A DNA stretch of 27,332 nt. It comes from Methanomassiliicoccales archaeon UBA147 (GTDB lineage Archaea > Thermoplasmatota > Thermoplasmata > SG8-5). How positions within the stretch are numbered: position 1 is the first letter of the stretch; each line of letters opens with the position of its first letter. The position numbers and the translations under genes are program-made. Positions 21,315-27,332 of this stretch are shown here, one piece after another. A model generated the notes under the pieces. It worked only from the letters and a program-made list of their open reading frames with translations. It made no database searches and was not told where the DNA came from. The stretch lies in NCBI GenBank assembly GCA_002496385.1, contig DAJR01000037.1, positions 1 to 27,332 on the forward strand, given 5' to 3'.

Positions 21315-21318
<4 letters not shown>
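20209..21318 (-). CDS. ABC-2 type transporter permease
   Basis: The 369-aa protein has the ABC-2 permease plan. One membrane helix lies near residues 24-45 (FFVLLFPILLMVLFGFIFS), then a large extracellular domain up to about residue 170, then five membrane helices. FFAPGIIAMSVMSSSLFGTV and LRQKGILRKLSTTPLTRTEWLLSNI are typical of the family. The substrate of such exporters (drug, lipid, peptide, antibiotic) cannot be told from sequence. The start overlaps the ATPase stop by 4 bp (ATGA), so they form one transporter. The stop lies 13 bp after the convergent tRNA-Pro. Confidence 0.93.
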
Positions 21319-22244
<926 letters not shown>

Positions 22245-22262
22245 GCATCCACCGCCAATCCG

Positions 22263-23549
22263 TCATTTCTCCGATTCAAGCTTTTCGATGCCGTTCATGT
22301 ACGGCCTTAGCGCCTCAGGGACCGTCACGGTGCCGTCGGCGTTCTGGTAATTCTCCAGGATGGCAACCATGGCCCTGGAGGTGGCTATCGCAGTATTGTT
22401 CAGCGTGTGAGGGACGCCTTTCCTGTCGCTGCCATGCTTCCCATACCTGATGCCCAGGCGCCTCGCCTGGTAATCGGTGCAGTTCGAACAGGATGTCACT
22501 TCGCCGTATTTGGCCTGCCTCGGGAACCAGACCTCGATGTCGTATTTTTTAGCGGCTATGTTGCCGATGTCGCCGGTGCAGACATTCACGACCCTGTAGG
22601 GGAGTCCAAGCCCCTGGAACATTGCCTCGGTGTTGGCCTGCAGTTCCTCATGGTAGGTCCATGAATCTTCCGGCCTGCAGAAGATGAACTGCTCCACCTT
22701 GTTGAACTGGTGCATCCTGAAAAGTCCCTTTGTGTCGACGCCGTGGGCGCCTATCTCCCGCCTGAAGCACGGGGAAAAGCCTGCTAGTTTGATGGGGAGG
22801 TCGTCCTCGTCTATTATCTCGCCCATGAACATCGCGGCCATCGGGTGTTCCGATGTGGCGATAAGGTAAAGGTCCTCGCCGTCTATCTTGTACATGACCT
22901 GCTCGAAATCCCCCAGGTCTGTCACGCCCTCGTAGGGTGCGCGGCGCATCATGAACGGCGGCTCAACCAGCGTGTACTTCCTTGCCACCAGGAAATCAAC
23001 GGCGTATTTTACAAGGGCCAGGTCCAGGAGGGCCAGTCCCCCCTTCAGATAATTGAAGCCAGAACCGGATATCCTTCCTGCCCGGTCGAAATCCGCAAGC
23101 CCCAGGGCCTCGGCCAGCTCCCCGTGGCTCTTCAATTCGAAATTAAAAATCTTAGGCTTCCCCCAGGTCCTGACGACCTGGTTATTGGCGTCGTCCTTGC
23201 CGACAGGCACGCTCTCGTGGAGGATGTTGGGAAGGCGCATCAGCATCCCGTCGATGCTCTCCCTCAATTCCCGGGACTCTCTGTCCAGAGCTTCTATGTC
23301 CTTCGGTATCTGGGCGCTGCGCGCGAGATGGGGCGCCGCGTCCCCGCCCGCCTTCTTTGCCTCGGCTATCTTCCTCGAAAGCGAGTTTCGCTCGGCCTTC
23401 AGGGCATTGGCGTCTTCCTGCGCCTTGCGCCACCGGACGTCCGCCCGGATCACCTCGTCCAGCATTCGGAGTTTATCGGTATCCTGGCGTTTGCTCAGGC
23501 TCTCCCTTACGATGTCCGGGTTTTCACGAATGAGTCTGATGTCCAGCAT
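22263..23549 (-). CDS. serS: Seryl-tRNA synthetase
   Basis: The 428-aa enzyme charges tRNA-Ser with serine. It is the common (bacterial/eukaryotic-type) SerRS, not the rare methanogen type. The N-terminal coiled coil that grips the tRNA covers about residues 30-105. The class II catalytic domain holds TSEHPM at 232-237, motif 2 FRREIGAHGVDTKGLFRMHQF at 262-282 and motif 3 around 382-400 (TLNNTAIATSRAMVAILEN). Length is normal. It has a TATA element in the 54-bp gap after the upstream ATPase gene and is followed closely by the ABC exporter genes. Confidence 0.97.
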   Translation of the reverse strand: MLDIRLIRENPDIVRESLSKRQDTDKLRMLDEVIRADVRWRKAQEDANALKAERNSLSRKIAEAKKAGGDAAPHLARSAQIPKDIEALDRESRELRESIDGMLMRLPNILHESVPVGKDDANNQVVRTWGKPKIFNFELKSHGELAEALGLADFDRAGRISGSGFNYLKGGLALLDLALVKYAVDFLVARKYTLVEPPFMMRRAPYEGVTDLGDFEQVMYKIDGEDLYLIATSEHPMAAMFMGEIIDEDDLPIKLAGFSPCFRREIGAHGVDTKGLFRMHQFNKVEQFIFCRPEDSWTYHEELQANTEAMFQGLGLPYRVVNVCTGDIGNIAAKKYDIEVWFPRQAKYGEVTSCSNCTDYQARRLGIRYGKHGSDRKGVPHTLNNTAIATSRAMVAILENYQNADGTVTVPEALRPYMNGIEKLESEK

Positions 23550-23581
23550 ATACTTCCGCCTCAGTCCAAATATCCATGGTC

Positions 23582-23591
23582 GATATAAGTA
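23582..23591 (-). promoter_or_regulatory. TATA box of serS
   Basis: The minus-strand sequence tacttatatc lies about 37 bp before the ATG at 23549, predicting a leader of roughly 10 nt. It shows that serS does not depend on the ATPase promoter. Confidence 0.5.
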
Positions 23592-23603
23592 ATTTGGTCT
23601 TTC

Positions 23604-26333
23604 CTACTTCGATGCCGCCCCGTTTTCTCTTTTCGGGACGGCGCTGCGGCGCATGAATTTCTCCGCCTCGACCGCGAAGAACACCGAGCTTGCGACCAGC
23701 GCGCAAAGCACGAACTCGCGCAACGGCAAAGCCTCGACCCTGAACATCCCGGCAAGCGGCGGCAGGTAAATAACAGCGAGCTGAAGGCCGGCACTAATGA
23801 GAACCGCCAGAATCAGATAGGGGTTCACGAAGAATTTCCTTGAGATGACCGTGTCCTTGTCAATGTGGATCGCAAGCACATGCCAGAGCTGGAACAGGGC
23901 CAGCGTGAGGAAAGCCATGGACTGCGCCCTGACGAGGTTCGGATTCCCCGCTATGCTCCAGTCGCCTTCGAGTGCCCATGCGAAAACCCCGAGCGTGCCT
24001 ATGGTCATCAGCGTCCCGACCCACACAATGTGATAGGCCATGCCTCCGGCCAATATGCTCTCCTTCGGATCCCTGGGCGGGCGGTCCATCACCCCCTCCT
24101 CGGCCGGCTCTATGCCCAGGCTGAGGGCAGGCAGCCCGTCCGTTATCAGATTGATCCAAAGAAGCTGGATGGCGATGAGCGGGAGGGGCATCCCGATGAG
24201 CGCCGCACTGAAAATTATGAGGACCTCACCCAGATTCGTGCTCAGCATGTACTTCACGAATTTCTTGATATTGTCATAGATGCCCCGCCCGACCTCTATC
24301 GCATGCACGATTGACGCGAAATTGTCGTCTGTGAGCACCATGTCGGCCGCCTCCTTTGAAACATCGGTGCCGGTTATCCCCATCGCCACCCCTATGTCCG
24401 CCTTCTTCAGGGCAGGGGCGTCGTTCACGCCGTCCCCTGTCATTGCGACTATCTGCCCGCGCTTCTTCCAGGCATCGATGATGCGCATCTTGTGCTCAGG
24501 GGAGACCCTGGCGTAAACCGCGACCCTCTCCACCTCTTTCACCAGCTGATCGTCGCTCATCGCATTCAGCTCGGCCCCCGTGTAGGCTAGCGAATCCGCC
24601 TGGGCAATCCCCATCTGCCTGGCTATGGCCACGGCCGTGAGCTTGTGGTCGCCGGTGATCATCACGACCCTGATTCCCGCGCGCTGGCATTCACGGACAG
24701 CGGCCGCCGCCTCCTTCCGGGGAGCGTCTATCATTCCCACCAGGCCAAGGAACACCAGGCCATCTTCCGCGTTGCCCTGGTCCATGGGGCCATCCGATTC
24801 CCTGTATGCGACGGCGAGGACCCGATATGCCCCTGAGGCCAACCAGTCATGCATTTCTCCGATCCTCCGGACATCCTGTTCAGAAATCGGTTGGGCCATG
24901 CCGTTCTCCATCTTTCTGCTGCACAGCGGCAGCATCCTGTCCACCGCGCCCTTGGTGAAGGCTATGCGCTTTCCTTTGTGCTCATGGATGGTGGTCATGA
25001 ACTTCTTTTCTGAATCGAACGGGTTCTCCGCGATCCTGGGGTATTCCCTGCCAAGCTCTTCCCTGTTCAGACCGGCCCTTCCCGCGGCGACGATGAAAGC
25101 GGCCTCCGTGGAATCCCCCTGCGCGGTCCATTCCCCATTCTCCATGACGAGCTTTGAGTCATTGCACAGCATCCCGGCGGTGAGAAGAAGCTCAAGACCC
25201 GGTTCAGCCCGCGGGTCTATACTTTTTTCTCCGGCGAAGAACTCCCCCGAAGGCCGGTACCCCTCGCCCCCGACCCGGTAGGTTCTGTCCAGCGTGGCAA
25301 TCTCCTTGATGTTCATGACGCCCATCGTAAGGGTTCCTGTCTTGTCCGAGCATATCACGGTGGTGCTTCCGAGAGTCTCGACGGCGGGAAGCCGCCGAAT
25401 TAGGGCATTTTTCCTGACCATGGCTTGGAGCCCGAGGGCGAGGCTGATGGTGACGACTGCGGGCAACCCCTCGGGAATCGCGGCGACCGCCAGACTCACC
25501 GAGACCATGAAAACCTCGAAGATGTTGTCGTCGCCGAATCTCACAACCTCGGAGACGAATACGGCAATGCAGATTGCCAGTACCGCAATGCCTATCTGCT
25601 TCCCCATCCTGTCAAGTTTTGTCTGGAGGTGTGTCATCTCATATTCTTCTTTTCTTATCAGCTCGGCGATCTGGCCCACCTCCGTGCCCATTCCGGTCCG
25701 GACCGCGACAGCCAGCCCGCGCCCGTATTCGACCGTCGTCGAGCTGAAGGCCATGTTCTCCATGTCCCCGACGAAGTCTCCCTCTTTTCCGATGAACCTG
25801 AAATTCTTACTCGAAGATTGCGACTCGCCTGTCAGGGCCGCTTCGTCGATTCTCAGGTTGTGGCTCTCGATCAGCCGGCAGTCCGCCGGGACCACGTCGC
25901 CCGTCCTCAGGACCACGATGTCCCCGGGAACGACTTCCCTGGCGGGAACAGAAACCTCCTTGCCATCCCTCACAACCGCAGCCCTGGGGGCGGAGAGCCG
26001 CTGAAGGGCGAGCAGGGCCCTGTCCGCCTTGTATTCCTGGAAGAACCCGAAAGCCGAATTGAGAATGACAATTACCAGTATTATGATGGCATCCACGAAC
26101 TCTTCGAGCAGCGCAGAGATGGCGCAAGCCGCTATCAGTATGACCACCATCGGCTCCCTGAATTGGCGGAGGAGCAAAGCGAGCGGGGATGCGCTTTTCT
26201 GGGCCGAAAGCTCGTTGGGCCCCGCATCCCTCAAACGCTGCGCAGCCTCCTCGGCGCTAAGCCCTGCTTGGCGGGATACTGTCTCAGCCAAGGTTTCCTC
26301 AACGGACCGGGTGTGCCAGTCGGAATGTCTCAT
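23604..26333 (-). CDS. Calcium-type P-type ATPase (PMR1/SERCA-like)
   Basis: The 909-aa pump has TGES at 168-171, PEGLP at 287-291 (M4), the phosphorylated Asp D330 in DKTGTLT, TGDGVNDAPALK, NLGEV in M5 and NLITDGLPALSLG in M6. The M4 Glu, M5 Glu and M6 Asn/Thr/Asp of the SERCA site II calcium pocket are all kept, so calcium (or manganese) export is the best guess. About ten membrane helices are visible, four of them in the C-terminal part. Length is usual for bacterial and archaeal PMR1-like pumps. The gene has its own promoter region and no partner in its transcript. Confidence 0.94.
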   Translation of the reverse strand: MRHSDWHTRSVEETLAETVSRQAGLSAEEAAQRLRDAGPNELSAQKSASPLALLLRQFREPMVVILIAACAISALLEEFVDAIIILVIVILNSAFGFFQEYKADRALLALQRLSAPRAAVVRDGKEVSVPAREVVPGDIVVLRTGDVVPADCRLIESHNLRIDEAALTGESQSSSKNFRFIGKEGDFVGDMENMAFSSTTVEYGRGLAVAVRTGMGTEVGQIAELIRKEEYEMTHLQTKLDRMGKQIGIAVLAICIAVFVSEVVRFGDDNIFEVFMVSVSLAVAAIPEGLPAVVTISLALGLQAMVRKNALIRRLPAVETLGSTTVICSDKTGTLTMGVMNIKEIATLDRTYRVGGEGYRPSGEFFAGEKSIDPRAEPGLELLLTAGMLCNDSKLVMENGEWTAQGDSTEAAFIVAAGRAGLNREELGREYPRIAENPFDSEKKFMTTIHEHKGKRIAFTKGAVDRMLPLCSRKMENGMAQPISEQDVRRIGEMHDWLASGAYRVLAVAYRESDGPMDQGNAEDGLVFLGLVGMIDAPRKEAAAAVRECQRAGIRVVMITGDHKLTAVAIARQMGIAQADSLAYTGAELNAMSDDQLVKEVERVAVYARVSPEHKMRIIDAWKKRGQIVAMTGDGVNDAPALKKADIGVAMGITGTDVSKEAADMVLTDDNFASIVHAIEVGRGIYDNIKKFVKYMLSTNLGEVLIIFSAALIGMPLPLIAIQLLWINLITDGLPALSLGIEPAEEGVMDRPPRDPKESILAGGMAYHIVWVGTLMTIGTLGVFAWALEGDWSIAGNPNLVRAQSMAFLTLALFQLWHVLAIHIDKDTVISRKFFVNPYLILAVLISAGLQLAVIYLPPLAGMFRVEALPLREFVLCALVASSVFFAVEAEKFMRRSAVPKRENGAASK

Positions 26334-26395
26334 CGTGGGCCAATAAGGCGCCGGATTACTAATAGTATTCCGATGGCCTGCGCTATTTAGTGATA

Positions 26396-26700
26396 AAGGC
26401 CGAGAACCCCCCGGATTTTAAGCCGGGGATGAGAGGCCATTTACACGAATATAAGTAGAAAGAAAACCGCCATGCACCGTTCAATCTACTGCATAGAAAA
26501 TCAAAGCTGTCTGGCTTTGATAACTCAGGTGTATGGCCTATGATTGTAAACATCCAGCCCTGGCAACAAACGCCAGCCACTTTCGCTAACCATACTTGGT
26601 TAGCGTTAAGACGAGGCTGTGCCTCGCCTGTTTAGGGGCTGGTAGTTTACTGTCATGTGGTCAAGAACCCTCTGGACTTCAGGCCAGAGATGAATTGACC
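26396..26700 (+). mobile_element. Possible IS200/IS605-derived palindromic element
   Basis: Two palindromes share the layout GAACCC, 6-bp stem, 8-nt loop, stem, ATGA. One (26398-26438) has the stem ccccgg/ccgggg inside outer ggcc arms. The other (26659-26700) has the stem ctctgg/ccagag inside outer ggtcaa/ttgacc arms. Such structures mark the right ends of IS605-type elements and the 3' part of TnpB guide RNAs. Between them are three more perfect hairpins: 26500-26521, 26584-26605 (9 bp) and 26612-26626. There is no transposase gene, so this would be a non-autonomous relic similar in idea to the PATE elements of haloarchaea. Confidence 0.45.
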
Positions 26701-26732
26701 AGGGACACGAATGGACGCAGAGATAGGGCGCC

Positions 26733-26756
26733 ATGCCCCGGAACTGACCGGGGCAT
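26733..26756 (-). terminator. 9-bp hairpin after the zinc-finger/Ala-rich gene
   Basis: The arms atgccccgg and ccggggcat enclose aactga. It lies 33 bp after the stop of the minus-strand gene and may mark its transcript end; no T run follows, so the role is uncertain. Confidence 0.3.
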
Positions 26757-26788
26757 CGGTCGCGGATTCAAACGGAAGGAATTGACAA

Positions 26789-27106
26789 CTACTTGTCCTT
26801 CTTTGAATCCTTTTCCTTCTTCGCATCCTTGTCTTTGTCCTTTTCGCCCTCGCCCTCGGGCTTTGCTTCCGCGCCCTCGGCCGGAGCCGCTGCCGCCGCT
26901 GCTTCCTTGGCTGCCGCCTCTGCCGCCGCTTGCTCGGCTTCCATCGCCTTTGCCGCTGCCGCTGCTGCCGCCGCTTCAGCCCTTACCTTGGCAATCTCTG
27001 CCTCGGACAAGAATCTGGACGGTGTCTTGTTGCACCGCTTGCATAATCCGAATAGATTTATTATTCTCCTGCGCTCGCAACCCTTGCATGTACCCTTTGT
27101 CTTCAT
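26789..27106 (-). CDS. Zinc-finger protein with Ala-rich coiled coil and charged tail
   Basis: The 105-aa product has three parts. Residues 1-25 hold a CxxC...CxxC zinc finger (KGTCKGCERRR and LCKRCNK). Residues ~30-70 form an Ala/Glu-rich helix, likely a coiled coil. Residues ~75-105 are a low-complexity tail of Lys, Asp and Glu. I do not recognise the family. The ATG at 27106 has a good ribosome-binding site (gggag) and begins 13 bp after the DUF655 stop, so it is probably co-transcribed. The finger plus highly charged tail suggest an RNA- or ribosome-linked role, but this is inference. Confidence 0.65.
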   Translation of the reverse strand: MKTKGTCKGCERRRIINLFGLCKRCNKTPSRFLSEAEIAKVRAEAAAAAAAAKAMEAEQAAAEAAAKEAAAAAAPAEGAEAKPEGEGEKDKDKDAKKEKDSKKDK

Positions 27107-27119
27107 GTGATTATCTCCC

Positions 27120-27332
27120 TTACTTTGCAACGAATATATGGTATTTCTGTTCAGACTCCGCCAGTTCGGCCTCTATGCGCTTTGCGACCAGCTTCTCCGG
27201 CTTGTGAATCGAAGAGACCCTGTCCTCAAGGTCCTTGAATGAATCGAACGGCTTCTTCTTCCTTTCCTCAATGATGGACCACATCGATTTCTTCCCCAGC
27301 CCGGGAAGGAGCTCGAGGAGGTGGAACCGCGT
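27120..27332 (-). CDS. DUF655 family protein, C-terminal part (start outside window)
   Basis: The last 70 residues are visible, from RFHLLELLPGLGKKSMWSIIEERKKKPF through SFKDLEDRV and HKPEKLVAKRIEAEL to the end YHIFVAK. This is the helix-hairpin-helix region of DUF655, an archaeal family thought to bind nucleic acid and often located beside the rRNA methyltransferase gene ksgA. The 5' part runs off the right edge. It is the upstream neighbour of the zinc-finger/Ala-rich gene on the same strand. Confidence 0.88.
   Translation of the reverse strand, partial: TRFHLLELLPGLGKKSMWSIIEERKKKPFDSFKDLEDRVSSIHKPEKLVAKRIEAELAESEQKYHIFVAK

Larger units (their letters stand above)
26334..26788. other. 455-bp region without protein genes
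   Basis: It contains the ATPase promoter at the left, a set of hairpins bounded by two similar palindromes (26396-26700), and a 9-bp hairpin at 26733-26756. No open frame here looks like a protein. Confidence 0.7.

Noticed and set aside
26596..27207. A 203-codon Pro-rich frame on the plus strand
   Set aside because: It is the antisense reading of the Ala-rich gene and the DUF655 gene.

Overview
The window looks like part of an archaeal chromosome, most likely from the Thermoplasmatota (Euryarchaeota). The evidence is a gene string for ribosomal proteins L44e and S27e, aIF2-alpha, Nop10 and a PAC2-type proteasome chaperone; a GPN-loop GTPase; DUF655 and DUF2240 proteins; TATA boxes about 25 bp before start codons; and a tRNA that appears to need archaeal intron splicing. 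The heliorhodopsin and the bacterial-type SerRS fit that placement but do not prove it.

Layout. 1-1223: the end of an AbiEi-like antitoxin overlapping an AbiEii-like nucleotidyltransferase (type IV toxin-antitoxin type). 1224-1837: no gene, but strong RNA-like hairpins. 1838-3766: a 42-aa zinc ribbon, a heliorhodopsin (minus), an Imm5-like protein (minus) and a single-domain PAS protein. 3802-6351: GPN-loop GTPase and a solitary urocanate hydratase. 6502-8677: the translation/ribosome-biogenesis operon. 8678-12067 (minus): DUF2240 protein, HisA-like barrel, and a large surface protein with Ig-like repeats and a cytoplasmic zinc ribbon. 12068-12412: G-tract and C-tract repeats. 12413-19095: a P-type cation ATPase coupled to a small Cys-rich basic protein, an MscS channel, and an APC permease fused to Usp domains. 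19096-20208: a hairpin array, a 195-bp tandem repeat and a tRNA-Pro(TGG). 20209-23549 (minus): ABC-2 exporter and serS. 23604-26333 (minus): a second P-type ATPase with complete calcium-site motifs. 26334-26788: paired palindromes like the ends of IS200/IS605 elements. 26789-27332 (minus): a zinc-finger/Ala-rich protein and the C-terminus of a DUF655 protein.

The best find is the tRNA-Pro(TGG) at 20078-20195. Its T-arm is interrupted by 43 nt, and removing them gives a normal 75-nt tRNA. The T-stem, a 4-bp helix and a 3-nt bulge form the exon side of a bulge-helix-bulge splice motif at position 59/60. Immediately upstream, the tRNA promoter plus the first 11 nt of the tRNA are repeated in a 195-bp tandem array. 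The boundary of each repeat carries an inverted copy of part of the tRNA D-arm.

Taken together, the window mixes housekeeping genes with a set of membrane and ion-balance genes (two P-type ATPases, MscS, APC-Usp, heliorhodopsin). The accessory gaps are full of structured repeats.
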